Assembly: GCF_014596575.1 (NCBI RefSeq)
Contig: NZ_NASZ01000019.1
Location: forward strand, 24,409 to 88,408
Reading direction: 5' to 3'
DNA: 64,000 nt
From: Flavobacterium pokkalii
Lineage (GTDB): Bacteria; Bacteroidota; Bacteroidia; Flavobacteriales; Flavobacteriaceae
This document shows positions 53,573 to 62,636 of the stretch, one piece after another. The first letter of the stretch is position 1. Every line of letters begins with the position of its first letter. The position numbers and the translations under genes were made by a program. Under the pieces are notes generated by a model. It searched no databases. It was not told where the DNA came from and was given only the letters and a program-made list of their open reading frames with translations.

Positions 53573-54225
53573 TTATCCTGATAATATCTTTCTTCAATTC
53601 CCTTTATATTTCGAATAGAATTGCGAGCCCAATCCAAACGCTTTTGCAAAATTTCATCCGGAGTTAGTTTCCAATCCAAATCAGATCGTCTCAATCGATT
53701 GGTCAAATCCTGAATGATAATCGCTGCCGAAACCGAAATATTCAAACTCTCCGTAAAACCCACCATCGGGATTTTCAGGAAACCATCGGCATTTTGCATC
53801 ACTTCTTCCGAAAGTCCTTCTTTTTCTGTTCCAAAAAACAAAGCCGCGGGTTTAGAAATATCAAATTTTTCCAGGGTACAATCCTGTTCATGGGGCGTGG
53901 TCGCTATAATTTGGTAGCCCTGTTCTTTTAGCGAATGGATACAGCCCGAAACCGAATCATGACGAATAATATCGACCCATTTTTGAGCGCCCATAGCAAT
54001 TTGTTTATCAATGCGTTTTCCAAAACGCTGTTCGATAACATTCAATTCCTGAATACCAAAAACCTCGCAACTGCGCATTACCGCTGAAGTATTATGCAAC
54101 TGATACACATCTTCTACGGCTACCGTAAAATGTTTGGTTCGGTTTTCTAAAACTTCTAAAAAACGTTCTTTGCGGTTATCTGTTAGTATGGTTTCTAAAT
54201 ACGCGAGGTAATCTAAATCAATCAT
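53566..54225 (-). CDS. TrmH/SpoU family RNA 2'-O-methyltransferase
   Basis: A 219-residue SPOUT methyltransferase. The three motifs are present: 'VEDVYQLHNTSAVMRSCEVF' (motif 1), 'ALFFGTEKEGLSEEVMQ' (motif 2) and 'ESLNISVSAAIIIQDLTNRL' (motif 3), which form the knotted AdoMet site. It most resembles TrmH, which methylates G18 of tRNA, but rRNA could be the target. The ATG at 54225 is preferred over one 24 nt upstream because 'MIDLDYLAYLETI' is where the helical N-domain begins. The last codons overlap a heptad repeat array. Confidence 0.9.
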   Translation of the reverse strand: MIDLDYLAYLETILTDNRKERFLEVLENRTKHFTVAVEDVYQLHNTSAVMRSCEVFGIQELNVIEQRFGKRIDKQIAMGAQKWVDIIRHDSVSGCIHSLKEQGYQIIATTPHEQDCTLEKFDISKPAALFFGTEKEGLSEEVMQNADGFLKIPMVGFTESLNISVSAAIIIQDLTNRLRRSDLDWKLTPDEILQKRLDWARNSIRNIKGIEERYYQDKL

Positions 54226-54273
54226 TAGGCTTTTATATTTTTTTTGCATGCAAAAATAGTAAAAAGAAAAAAA

Positions 54274-54509
54274 GCCACGAATTCACTAATTCCTTTATAA
54301 AAATTAAACCGCAGATTAAATTTCACAGATCCATCCCGATTTCAATTTTTTATGGAACACAGATTGGAGAAATTAGAAAAATAATCGCAGATTATAATTA
54401 TTTTATAAAATTTCTTAAATTTCTCCAATCTGTGTTCCTTTTAATTAAATCTAATAAAATCTTCAATTTAAAAAAACTATATTTAGCATCAAATTAGTGT
54501 ATTCGTGGC
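54274..54509. repeat. Nested inverted repeats filling a divergent intergenic region
   Basis: Outer arms of 18 nt (54274-54291 and 54492-54509, one mismatch; GCCACGAATTCACTAATT) enclose inner arms of 21 nt (54354-54374 and 54418-54438, perfect; core CACAGATTGGAGAAATT). Short CGCAGATTA words recur between them. No gene fits here. Confidence 0.8.
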
Positions 54510-54524
54510 AAAAAGAACAAAAAA

Positions 54525-55220
54525 ATGAAGAAAAAATTAGTCGTTTTAACCGGAGCAGGAATGAGTGCCGAAAGCGGTTTAAAAACTTTCAGAGACAGCA
54601 ACGGACTCTGGGAAGGTCATGATGTCATGGAAGTAGCATCGCCGGAAGGCTGGCAAAAAAATCCGGAATTGGTTTTAGAATTTTACAACCAAAGAAGACG
54701 CCAGCTGAAAGAAGTACAACCTAATTTGGGACATCAGGAACTGGCACAATTGCAAATTCATTTTGACGTACATATCATTACCCAAAATGTGGATGATTTA
54801 CACGAACGCGCCGGAAGCAAAAAAGTTTTGCATCTGCATGGCGAACTCCTGAAAGTGCGAAGTACCAAAAATCCAAAATACATCTTAGATTGGGAAGGCG
54901 ATTTGAATTTAGGCGATGTGGATTCTTTTAAAAATCAGCTGCGACCGCATATTGTTTGGTTTGGAGAATCGGTACCTGCTTTTGACGAAGCTTTAAATAT
55001 TACAGAAACTGCCGATTATTTTGCCGTTATCGGGACTTCCTTACAGGTCTATCCTGCCGCAGGACTATTGGCTTTTGTTCCGCCAACCACTCCGGTTTTT
55101 TATATTGATCCAAATCCTATTTCGATACCGGACTTAAGAAATCCTTTGGAAACAATTCCGATGACGGCAACAAAAGGTGTTCCTGTCCTAAAAAACCATT
55201 TATTAGCTCAATTTCAATAA
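54525..55220 (+). CDS. Sir2-family NAD-dependent deacylase lacking the zinc cysteines
   Basis: A 231-residue sirtuin. NAD-binding 'LTGAGMSAESGLKTFRD' is at the N-terminus, with 'TQNVDDLHERAGS' and the catalytic His105 in 'HLHGELLK'. Tyr54 and Arg57 in 'FYNQRRRQL' are the acyl-carboxylate-binding pair of class III sirtuins, so removal of succinyl or malonyl groups is likely. The zinc-module cysteines of E. coli CobB are absent: no cysteine occurs anywhere in the protein, the module being replaced by 'RSTKNPKYILDWEGDLNLGD'. It is intact otherwise, with 'LRPHIVWFGESVP' as expected. Confidence 0.92.
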   Translation: MKKKLVVLTGAGMSAESGLKTFRDSNGLWEGHDVMEVASPEGWQKNPELVLEFYNQRRRQLKEVQPNLGHQELAQLQIHFDVHIITQNVDDLHERAGSKKVLHLHGELLKVRSTKNPKYILDWEGDLNLGDVDSFKNQLRPHIVWFGESVPAFDEALNITETADYFAVIGTSLQVYPAAGLLAFVPPTTPVFYIDPNPISIPDLRNPLETIPMTATKGVPVLKNHLLAQFQ

Positions 55221-55238
55221 AAAGAAGAAAAAACATTA

Positions 55239-55287
55239 GTAAGTTGCAAAAAACTTCCAACTTCTAACGGCTAACTTCTAACTTCTC
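55239..55287 (+). repeat. Seven-word heptad array upstream of purB
   Basis: GTAAGTT, GCAAAAA, ACTTCCA, ACTTCTA, ACGGCTA, ACTTCTA, ACTTCTC in strict register, directly abutting a TATATTTG promoter element. Confidence 0.75.
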
Positions 55288-55289
55288 AT

Positions 55290-55297
55290 TATATTTG
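55290..55297 (+). promoter_or_regulatory. Likely purB -7 element
   Basis: TATATTTG, matching TAnnTTTG, 77 nt before the ATG. The region where the upstream box should lie is occupied by the heptad array. Confidence 0.45.
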
Positions 55298-55374
55298 TGC
55301 CTTTCAAAAAAATAAGCCCGATTTCACAAACGCTTTCGGATTAAATATCAACTTTTATTAGCATAAAAAAGACA

Positions 55375-56721
55375 ATGACGACTTTAAACGAATTGAATGC
55401 AATTTCTCCAATTGACGGAAGATATAGAAATAAAACACTTTCTTTAGCGCCATTTTTCTCTGAAGAAGCCTTAATTAAATACCGTGTATTGGTAGAAATT
55501 GAATATTTTATTGCTTTGTGCGAAGTGCCTTTGCCGCAATTAAAAAATGTAAACCCAACTGTTTTTGAAAGTTTACGTAACATCTACAAAAACTTCTCTA
55601 CCGAAGATGCACTTTGGATTAAAGAAACAGAGAAAGTAACCAATCACGATGTTAAAGCTGTTGAATATTTTATCAAAGATGCCTTTGAAAAATTAGGTTT
55701 GTCGGAATACAAAGAATTCATCCACTTCGGATTGACTTCTCAGGACATCAACAATACCGCTATTCCGCTTTCTACCAAAGAAGCTTTTGAAAAAGTGTAT
55801 ATGCCTTCTTTAATTAATTTAATTGCCAAATTAAAAGAATTAGCTATTGAGTGGAAAGATGTACCAATGCTTGCCCGCACTCACGGACAACCGGCCTCTC
55901 CTACCCGTTTAGGAAAAGAAATTACTGTTTTTGTAGAGCGTATTGAAGAGCAAATGCGTTTGTTATTCAACGTTCCTTTTGCAGCTAAATTTGGTGGTGC
56001 AACCGGGAATTACAACGCACACCACGTGGCTTACCCACAAATTGACTGGAAACAATTCGGAACTAAATTTGTTGAGGAAAATTTAGGATTACACCATTCC
56101 TTCCCAACGACACAAATTGAACATTACGATCATTTTGCTGCTTTTTTTGATACTTTAAAAAGAATCAACAACATCATCATCGACTTAGACCGCGATATTT
56201 GGACGTATGTTTCGATGGAATATTTCAAACAAAAAATTAAAGCGGGAGAAATTGGTTCTTCAGCGATGCCTCATAAAGTAAACCCGATTGATTTTGAAAA
56301 TTCAGAAGGAAACTTAGGAATTGCCAACGCTATTTTTGAACATTTATCGGCTAAATTGCCAATCTCAAGATTGCAACGTGACTTAACAGATAGTACCGTT
56401 TTGAGAAATATTGGAGTTCCAATGGGACACACTATCATTGCTTTTGAAGCTACTTTGAAAGGATTGAATAAATTATTATTAAACGAAGCTAAATTCCACG
56501 AGGATTTAGAAAGCAACTGGGCGGTTGTTGCTGAAGCCATTCAAACTATTTTACGTCGTGAGGCTTATCCAAATCCTTACGAGGCTTTAAAAGGTTTAAC
56601 CAGAACTAACGAAGCGATTACCAAAAATTCTATTCATGAATTTATCGGAACTCTGGAAGTTTCTGACGCTATCAAAGCGGAGTTGTTGCAAATTACGCCA
56701 AGTAACTTTTTAGGAATTTAA
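55375..56721 (+). CDS. purB: Adenylosuccinate lyase
   Basis: Fumarase/aspartase-superfamily enzyme (448 residues) that acts twice in purine synthesis, splitting SAICAR and adenylosuccinate with release of fumarate. Family signature 'GSSAMPHKVNPIDFENSEGN' (about 300-319) contains the catalytic serine loop. 'HFGLTSQDINNTAIPLST' and 'ARTHGQPASPTRLGKE' supply the active-site His residues. The start 'MTTLNELNAISPIDGRY' is the standard N-terminus. Monocistronic with its own terminator. Confidence 0.97.
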   Translation: MTTLNELNAISPIDGRYRNKTLSLAPFFSEEALIKYRVLVEIEYFIALCEVPLPQLKNVNPTVFESLRNIYKNFSTEDALWIKETEKVTNHDVKAVEYFIKDAFEKLGLSEYKEFIHFGLTSQDINNTAIPLSTKEAFEKVYMPSLINLIAKLKELAIEWKDVPMLARTHGQPASPTRLGKEITVFVERIEEQMRLLFNVPFAAKFGGATGNYNAHHVAYPQIDWKQFGTKFVEENLGLHHSFPTTQIEHYDHFAAFFDTLKRINNIIIDLDRDIWTYVSMEYFKQKIKAGEIGSSAMPHKVNPIDFENSEGNLGIANAIFEHLSAKLPISRLQRDLTDSTVLRNIGVPMGHTIIAFEATLKGLNKLLLNEAKFHEDLESNWAVVAEAIQTILRREAYPNPYEALKGLTRTNEAITKNSIHEFIGTLEVSDAIKAELLQITPSNFLGI

Positions 56722-56743
56722 CAAATTCAAACTATAAATTTTT

Positions 56744-56774
56744 AAAAAGTCCCGATTCCATCGGGACTTTTTTT
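56744..56774 (+). terminator. purB terminator
   Basis: AAAAAGTCCCGA/TCGGGACTTTTT arms (56744-56755, 56761-56772) with a T tract. Confidence 0.9.
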
Positions 56775-56802
56775 GTAAATATCCTATTAATAACACACAA
56801 TA

Positions 56803-56833
56803 TTGTACATCCAAACTGCTTTTGTTATATTTA
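56803..56833 (+). promoter_or_regulatory. Promoter of the KefB-type antiporter gene
   Basis: TTG (56803-56805), a 20-nt spacer, TATATTTA (56826-56833), one base off consensus. It is 31 nt before the ATG. Confidence 0.5.
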
Positions 56834-56864
56834 GCAAAATTGGTTAAAAAAAGAACAAAAAAAT

Positions 56865-59105
56865 ATGAGTACCGTAGCTGCCGTTGCCGAAACCACCACA
56901 CATTTAAAACCCTTAATCAGCGATTTAGGATTGATTCTGATGACTGCCGGGATTGCTGTGTTGTTGTTTAAAAAAATAAAACAGCCGTTGGTTTTAGGCT
57001 ATTTAATTGCAGGCTTCTTAGCGGGAAATCATTTTGATTTTTTCCCTTCGGTCAAAGACGTTCACAGTGTAGAAATTTGGGCCGAAATAGGCGTTATCGT
57101 TTTACTTTTCAGCCTGGGACTTGAATTTAGTTTTAAGAAATTGATGAAAGTAGGCGGAACAGCTTCGATAACCGCGATTACTCAAATCATTGCTATGGTG
57201 CTAATCGGTTATCTGGCAGGACACTGGATGGGCTGGAAAGAAATGGACAGTATTTTTCTGGGTGTGATTCTTTCCATTTCCTCCACCACTATTATTTTAA
57301 AAACCTTTGACGAATTAAAAGTAAAAGCCGAACAATTTGCCGGAATTGTTATTGGTTCGCTGATTGTTCAGGATATTGTAGCCATTTTAATGATGGTATT
57401 ATTGTCCACGGTAGCGGTAAGTCAGCAATTTTCAGGCAGTGAATTATTACTTTCTGTTCTGAAATTAGGCTTTTTCCTGATTGCCTGGTTTGTGGGTGGC
57501 ATCTTTTTTATCCCTACATTATTAAAGAAAACCAAACATTTACTGACCGATGAAATGATGCTGATTATTTCACTGGCTTTGTGTTTAATGATGGTTATAT
57601 TGGCTTCAAATGTTGGTTTTTCACCTGCTTTAGGAGCTTTTATCATGGGTTCTATCATTGCGGAAACTACTCATGCCGAACACATTGAACATTTAGTAAA
57701 ACCGGTAAAAGATTTATTCGGTGCGGTATTTTTTGTATCGGTCGGAATGTTGATTAATCCGCATACGCTTTATGAATATGCACTTCCGGTTGTTATTTTA
57801 ACCTTCGTTACCATTTTTGGACAATCCATCAGTTCTACCATAGGAGCGTTGATTTCGGGGCAACCTTTAAAACAATCCATCCAAACCGGAATGAGTTTGT
57901 CGCAAATTGGGGAATTCTCTTTTATCATTGCTACACTGGGTATGTCAATGAATGTAACCAGCAATTTCCTGTATCCGGTAGTAGTGGCGGTTTCGGCAGT
58001 TACCACTTTTACAACGCCTTTTATGGTTAAGATGGCAGTTCCTTTTTCGGTTTATCTGGAAAAAAAATTACCCCGAAAATGGACCCGAAGAATTGCTCTT
58101 TACAGTGCCAATGCTCAGGCGATTCGTTCGGTAAGTACCTGGCAAATCGTAATCAGAGCGCATTTGCTGCAAATTATTTTACATACCATTATTATTACTT
58201 CTGTGATTTTGATGTCGTCTAAATTTGTATTGCCTTTGGTCGAAAATTCAAAATTTGGAAACACCATTGCCGCATTGATTACGATAATTATTATTTCCCC
58301 TTTTTTATGGGCGCTTTCGTTGCGAAGAGTTGCCGTAAAAGAAGTGAATCAGCTATTTGAAGAGCGAAAATACCGGGGGCCTATCCTGATGCTTTTCTTC
58401 TTCAGAATGGGATTAGCGGTATTCTACATCGGATTTTTATTGAATATCTTTTTCTCTCCGGTCATTGCCTTTTTTGCTTTGGTTGTGGCAATTGTAATCT
58501 ATTTGCTATTTCCTAAAAAATTACACGAACAATATCATAAAATTGAAAGTCATTTCCTGACCAACCTCAACGACAGAGAAGAAAAAAAGATCGACCGCCG
58601 TTATGCTTATTTAAGCTCCTGGGACGGTCACATGACTACTTTTGAAATTTCAAAAGAATCCAATTTGGTTGGAAAAACCCTGCGCGAAATCAAAATGAGG
58701 GAATTAGTTGGCGTTAATATTGCTTATATAAAACGCGGCGATATTGTGATTCAGATTCCTAATAAAATGGAGCGCTTGTTTCCGGGAGATGAAATTTGCG
58801 TGATTGGTTCTGATGCTCAGGTTAAAGAATTTTCTAACTTTTTAACCCAACATGAGGTTGAAGTTCCGGAAACAGTAACTCCCGACGAAATTGTTTTACG
58901 TCAGATTGAATTAACCAATGAAGATTTTATTGGAAAAAGTGTTGGCCAATCCAAATTAAGAGAGCGTACTAAAGGGCTTTTGGTAGGTGTCGAACGAAAA
59001 GGGAATCGAATCCTAAATCCGGAATCGAACATTATTTTGGAAAAAAATGATTTATTATGGCTCGTTGGCAGCAAAAAATTAATGTCCGAATTATTTAAAG
59101 AATAG
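56865..59105 (+). CDS. KefB-type cation:proton antiporter with C-terminal TrkA-C regions
   Basis: A 746-residue inner-membrane monovalent cation:proton antiporter-2 protein. The first ~380 residues hold about 12 helices ('QPLVLGYLIAGFLAGNHF', 'IGVIVLLFSLGLEFSFKKL', 'FGAVFFVSVGMLINPHTL', 'GMSLSQIGEFSFIIATLGMS'). Then come three or four more membrane segments (about 435-550). Two cytoplasmic TrkA-C-like regulatory domains occupy ~575-745 ('NLVGKTLREIKMRELVGVNI', 'RLFPGDEICVIGSDAQV', 'NLLWLVGSKKLM'-like end). No TrkA-N NAD domain is seen. It exports K+ or Na+ in exchange for H+ (inferred). A terminator follows. Confidence 0.92.
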   Translation: MSTVAAVAETTTHLKPLISDLGLILMTAGIAVLLFKKIKQPLVLGYLIAGFLAGNHFDFFPSVKDVHSVEIWAEIGVIVLLFSLGLEFSFKKLMKVGGTASITAITQIIAMVLIGYLAGHWMGWKEMDSIFLGVILSISSTTIILKTFDELKVKAEQFAGIVIGSLIVQDIVAILMMVLLSTVAVSQQFSGSELLLSVLKLGFFLIAWFVGGIFFIPTLLKKTKHLLTDEMMLIISLALCLMMVILASNVGFSPALGAFIMGSIIAETTHAEHIEHLVKPVKDLFGAVFFVSVGMLINPHTLYEYALPVVILTFVTIFGQSISSTIGALISGQPLKQSIQTGMSLSQIGEFSFIIATLGMSMNVTSNFLYPVVVAVSAVTTFTTPFMVKMAVPFSVYLEKKLPRKWTRRIALYSANAQAIRSVSTWQIVIRAHLLQIILHTIIITSVILMSSKFVLPLVENSKFGNTIAALITIIIISPFLWALSLRRVAVKEVNQLFEERKYRGPILMLFFFRMGLAVFYIGFLLNIFFSPVIAFFALVVAIVIYLLFPKKLHEQYHKIESHFLTNLNDREEKKIDRRYAYLSSWDGHMTTFEISKESNLVGKTLREIKMRELVGVNIAYIKRGDIVIQIPNKMERLFPGDEICVIGSDAQVKEFSNFLTQHEVEVPETVTPDEIVLRQIELTNEDFIGKSVGQSKLRERTKGLLVGVERKGNRILNPESNIILEKNDLLWLVGSKKLMSELFKE

Positions 59106-59139
59106 CTTTTAAAAAAGCTGTTTTTCTCAATCTTTTACG

Positions 59140-59172
59140 ATGCCTGAACTTATTACAGTTCGGGCATTTTTA
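59140..59172 (+). terminator. Terminator of the antiporter gene
   Basis: ATGCCTGAAC/GTTCGGGCAT arms (59140-59149, 59158-59167, one G-U pair) followed by T5. A weaker AGCTTTT/AAAAGCT hairpin lies at 59104. Confidence 0.8.
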
Positions 59173-59358
59173 TTTTTAAAACCATATATTTTTTTAAAAA
59201 ATACTTTCAAAAAATAAATATGCAGCTATTCTTTTTCTATCGAATTTTAAGTAAATTTATAGTACCAAGACAACACAAAATCAACTCTTTTGACTAAAAT
59301 TTCCTTTTGAAATTACTGTAAGAGTTCAAAATTAATGGTAATTGAAAATCATTTTTTT

Positions 59359-60261
59359 ATGGCATTTATAGATTATTACAAAGTATTGGAAGTAGATAAA
59401 AAAGCTACCGAAGCCGAAATCAAAAAGGCTTACCGAAAACTGGCCCGAAAATACCATCCGGACATTAACCCGAACGACAAAGAAGCCGAAAAAAGATTCA
59501 AAGAAATCAATGAGGCCAACGAAGTATTAGGAAATGCTGAAAAAAGAAAAAAATACGACGCTTACGGCGAACACTGGCAACATGCCGCCGAATTTGAAAA
59601 AGCTAATCAAAATCAGCGTTATTACGGTTCCGGCGGTACTCAGGAAGAATTTAATAATTATGGTCGGGACGGAAACGACGATTATTCGGATTTTTTTGAA
59701 TCATTGTTTGGAAACGCAGGTCGAAGAAGCCGCTCAACACATCAATTTAAAGGCCCTGATTACACCTCTGAATTACAATTAAATTTAGAAGAGGCTTATT
59801 CGACACATAAAAAAACAATTACCGTAAACGGGAAAAATATTCGTTTTACCATTCCGGCCGGAATTGAAAACGGTCAAACGATTAAAATTGCCGGACATGG
59901 CGGCGATGGCAGAAACGGCGGTCCTAAAGGCGATTTGTACATTACTTTTATCATTAACAATCATCCAGATTTTAAAAGAGATAAAGATAATTTATACGCT
60001 ACGGTTTCTCTGGATTTGTACAAAGCAGTTTTGGGCGGCGAAATTACCGTTAACACTTTTGACGGAAAAGCCAAGCTAAAAGTAGCTCCGGGAACTCAAA
60101 ACGGAACTAAAGTAAAACTCAAAGGAAAAGGATTTCCCGTCTATAAAAAAGAAGGCGATTTTGGCGATTTATATATTACATTTCAAATTAAAATCCCCAC
60201 CCATCTCTCTGCTAAAGAAATGGAACTATTTAACGAACTATCAAAATTAAGAGCATCATGA
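59359..60261 (+). CDS. cbpA: CbpA-type DnaJ co-chaperone
   Basis: A 300-residue Hsp40 without zinc finger. The J-domain (about 4-66) has the essential HPD in '[20 protein letters not shown]'. A Gly/Asn/Tyr-rich linker follows ('[20 protein letters not shown]'), then two DnaJ C-terminal substrate-binding domains ('[20 protein letters not shown]', '[20 protein letters not shown]'). It stimulates DnaK ATPase. An ATG 24 nt upstream adds a hydrophobic extension unlike the family, so 59359 is chosen. The stop shares ATGA with cbpM, the usual pairing. Confidence 0.94.
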   Translation: MAFIDYYKVLEVDKKATEAEIKKAYRKLARKYHPDINPNDKEAEKRFKEINEANEVLGNAEKRKKYDAYGEHWQHAAEFEKANQNQRYYGSGGTQEEFNNYGRDGNDDYSDFFESLFGNAGRRSRSTHQFKGPDYTSELQLNLEEAYSTHKKTITVNGKNIRFTIPAGIENGQTIKIAGHGGDGRNGGPKGDLYITFIINNHPDFKRDKDNLYATVSLDLYKAVLGGEITVNTFDGKAKLKVAPGTQNGTKVKLKGKGFPVYKKEGDFGDLYITFQIKIPTHLSAKEMELFNELSKLRAS

Positions 60262-60551
60262 ATACCGAAAATTTTATCCCTATTAGCACTTTATGCCAGC
60301 ATTATAAACTGGAAATAAGTTTTTTTAATCATCTTGATGAAAACGGTTTAATAGATATTTTGCTTGTGGACAATACCCAATATGTTCACAAAGAATCAAT
60401 TTATGAAATTGAGAAAATAGTCCGCATGCATAAAGATTTGGATGTAAATATTGAAGGTATTGATGTAGTGCTAAACTTACTTCAAAAAATTGACAGCTTA
60501 CAAACTGAGTTACTACGAGTTAGGAATCGATTACTGCTGTATGAAAACTAA
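60258..60551 (+). CDS. cbpM: Chaperone modulator CbpM
   Basis: A 97-residue MerR-like helical protein that binds the J-domain of CbpA and regulates it. Features are '[20 protein letters not shown]', '[20 protein letters not shown]' and a C-terminal coiled-coil helix ('[16 protein letters not shown]'). It overlaps cbpA by ATGA, so translation is probably coupled. The identification rests on these patterns and on context. Confidence 0.9.
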   Translation: MNTENFIPISTLCQHYKLEISFFNHLDENGLIDILLVDNTQYVHKESIYEIEKIVRMHKDLDVNIEGIDVVLNLLQKIDSLQTELLRVRNRLLLYEN

Positions 60552-60722
60552 TTTTTAAGCAAAATCTGGCTTTAACAAATCCAAAAAATAATATAAAACC
60601 AAAATACAAAGTGTATTAAATTATATTTTTTTCATATTTTAACCTCAAATTAAAGTATCTTACCTAATAAAATACTCGTATAATTGGTATTTTAGATAGG
60701 ATTTCGATATAAAACAAAAAAT

Positions 60723-61949
60723 ATGACAATTATAATTTCGCTTTGTATTTTATTACTCGTTGCTTATCTATTTGATTTAACAGCTTCAAAAACTAAAATT
60801 CCTTCGGTAATATTACTTTTACTTTTGGGCTGGTTTGTCAAAGAAATCACCAACTTTTTCTATATAAAACTTCCCGATTTAAGTTCGACCTTACCAATTT
60901 TAGGGACTATTGGATTGATTTTGATTGTACTGGAAGGTTCGCTGGAATTAGAATTGAATAAATCCAAAGTCAATTTAATAAAAAAATCTTCTTTAGGAGC
61001 TTTTATTCCTTTGATTGCGATGGCCTTTTGTCTGGCTTGGCTGTTTTATTATTACAGCGAATACGACTTCAAAACCTGCCTGAGTAATGCTATCCCTTTT
61101 TGTGTAATTAGTAGCGCGATTGCCATTCCCAGTGTTCGAAACCTTCGTCAAAACTATAAGGAATTTGTGATTTACGAGAGCAGTTTATCGGATATTTTCG
61201 GGGTTATTTGCTTCAATTTTGTGGCATTCAACACCAGTTTCGGGATGAATACTTTTGGTTATTTCTGCCTGGAAATCCTCATTATTATTATCATTTCTTT
61301 TGTGGCTACCATTTTATTATCCTTTCTTTTAAATAAAATTGATCATCATATTAAGTTTGTTCCCATCATTTTACTGATTATTTTAATTTATGAAATTTCT
61401 AAAATTTTCCATCTTCCGGCTCTGGTTTTTATCCTGATTTTTGGGCTTTCCATCGGAAATTTAGATGAATTAAAAAATTTCAAATGGATTCAGAAATTTA
61501 GACCCGATTTATTAAACAACGAGGTTCATAAATTTAAAGAACTAATTACCGAAGCTACTTTTCTAGTAAGAGCTTTGTTCTTTTTACTGTTTGGTTATCT
61601 TATTAAAACTTCCGAAATCATCAATCCGGAAACGGTTCCCTGGGCATTGGCAATTGTAGGAATCATTCTGGTAATCCGTTTTTTACAGCTTAAAATTTCG
61701 GGATTACCTCAATTTCCTTTATTATTTGTAGCTCCGAGGGGATTAATTACTATTCTTTTATTTTTATCCATTGCCACTGAAAACCAGATAGAATTAGTTA
61801 ACAATTCGCTTATTATTCAGGTCATTTTATTAACCGCTATCATTATGATGCTGGGTATTATGTTTACCACTGTTAAAAGAAAAAAAGCCATCGAAGAAAC
61901 CCGAAAAGCGCTGCATAGCCATCAGGAAAACGAAACCAACCTATATTAA
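60723..61949 (+). CDS. Cation:proton antiporter (CPA type)
   Basis: A 408-residue inner-membrane protein with about 11-12 helices from the first residue ('IIISLCILLLVAYLFDLTAS', 'IPSVILLLLLGWFVKEI', 'ILGTIGLILIVLEGSLELEL'). 'ESSLSDIFGVICFNFVAFNT' holds an Asp in the fifth-helix region as expected for ion-binding sites of this superfamily. It lacks the cytoplasmic TrkA domains of the neighbour at 56865. The C-terminus is short and charged. Na+/H+ or K+/H+ exchange is inferred. No promoter was clearly seen in the 171-nt gap upstream. Confidence 0.88.
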   Translation: MTIIISLCILLLVAYLFDLTASKTKIPSVILLLLLGWFVKEITNFFYIKLPDLSSTLPILGTIGLILIVLEGSLELELNKSKVNLIKKSSLGAFIPLIAMAFCLAWLFYYYSEYDFKTCLSNAIPFCVISSAIAIPSVRNLRQNYKEFVIYESSLSDIFGVICFNFVAFNTSFGMNTFGYFCLEILIIIIISFVATILLSFLLNKIDHHIKFVPIILLIILIYEISKIFHLPALVFILIFGLSIGNLDELKNFKWIQKFRPDLLNNEVHKFKELITEATFLVRALFFLLFGYLIKTSEIINPETVPWALAIVGIILVIRFLQLKISGLPQFPLLFVAPRGLITILLFLSIATENQIELVNNSLIIQVILLTAIIMMLGIMFTTVKRKKAIEETRKALHSHQENETNLY

Positions 61950-61954
61950 AATAA

Positions 61955-61987
61955 TGAGAAACCTTAAAATAAGGCTCTCTCTTTTTT
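61955..61987 (+). terminator. Possible terminator of the second antiporter gene
   Basis: Imperfect GAGAAACCTT/AAGGCTCTC stem (61955-61964, 61971-61979) followed by CTCTTTTTT. Confidence 0.45.
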
Positions 61988-62111
61988 GGCATTTTTTATT
62001 AATCTGCTTTAATCATCATAAGGTATTCCCCTCCTATTATTAAATAAAAAACAGTGATAAAACCTACAAAACAGACATTTTTTCACTTTTAAATCAAATT
62101 TTACACTACAA

Positions 62112-62146
62112 TATTTGTATATACAAATAAAAAAGTATTACATTTG
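62112..62146 (+). promoter_or_regulatory. marR promoter overlapped by an 18-nt palindromic operator
   Basis: TTTG (62114-62117), a 21-nt spacer, TACATTTG (62139-62146). A perfect palindrome TATTTGTATATACAAATA (62112-62129) covers the upstream box. Its position suits autorepression by the MarR protein. Confidence 0.7.
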
Positions 62147-62172
62147 TACCAACAAACAAAAACAGTATTGGA

Positions 62173-62628
62173 ATGAAAATTGAAGATGAAATAAAAAGTA
62201 CGGTTGCCTTAGATCTTCCTAAAAAAATAATTCTCAATATCATGTACACCCAACATATTTTGAGTGAAAAGTTTAATGAAATTTTAAAGCCTTATGACTT
62301 ATCAGGGGAACAATACAATGTTTTGCGCATTCTTAGAGGACAAAAGGGAAATCCTGCCAATATGTGTGTCATTCAGGAGCGGATGGTTGCCAAAACCAGC
62401 AACACTACCCGATTGGTTGACAAACTTTTGCTAAAAGAATTAGTAACCCGAAATGTCTGTCCGGAAAACCGGAGAAAAATAGAAGTATTAATCACGCAAA
62501 AAGGACTGGATGTTTTAGCGGATTTAGATCCAAAAGTTAATGATCATGAAAAAGTAATAACCGCTAAGTTAGACACCAACGAATTAGAACAATTAAATCA
62601 TTTATTAGAAAAATTTAGAAATCAATAA
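62173..62628 (+). CDS. MarR family transcriptional regulator
   Basis: A 151-residue winged-helix dimeric regulator. The DNA-binding core is 'LSGEQYNVLRILRGQKGNPA' to 'VAKTSNTTRLVDKLLLKELV' (recognition helix), then the wing 'RRKIEVLITQKGLDVL'. The terminal helices form the dimer interface. It is the first gene of marR-nitroreductase(-yceI), 8 nt before the next gene, and its promoter carries a palindrome, so it probably senses a phenolic or redox-active compound that the oxidoreductase handles (inference). Confidence 0.9.
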   Translation: MKIEDEIKSTVALDLPKKIILNIMYTQHILSEKFNEILKPYDLSGEQYNVLRILRGQKGNPANMCVIQERMVAKTSNTTRLVDKLLLKELVTRNVCPENRRKIEVLITQKGLDVLADLDPKVNDHEKVITAKLDTNELEQLNHLLEKFRNQ

Positions 62629-62636
62629 ATAAAATC

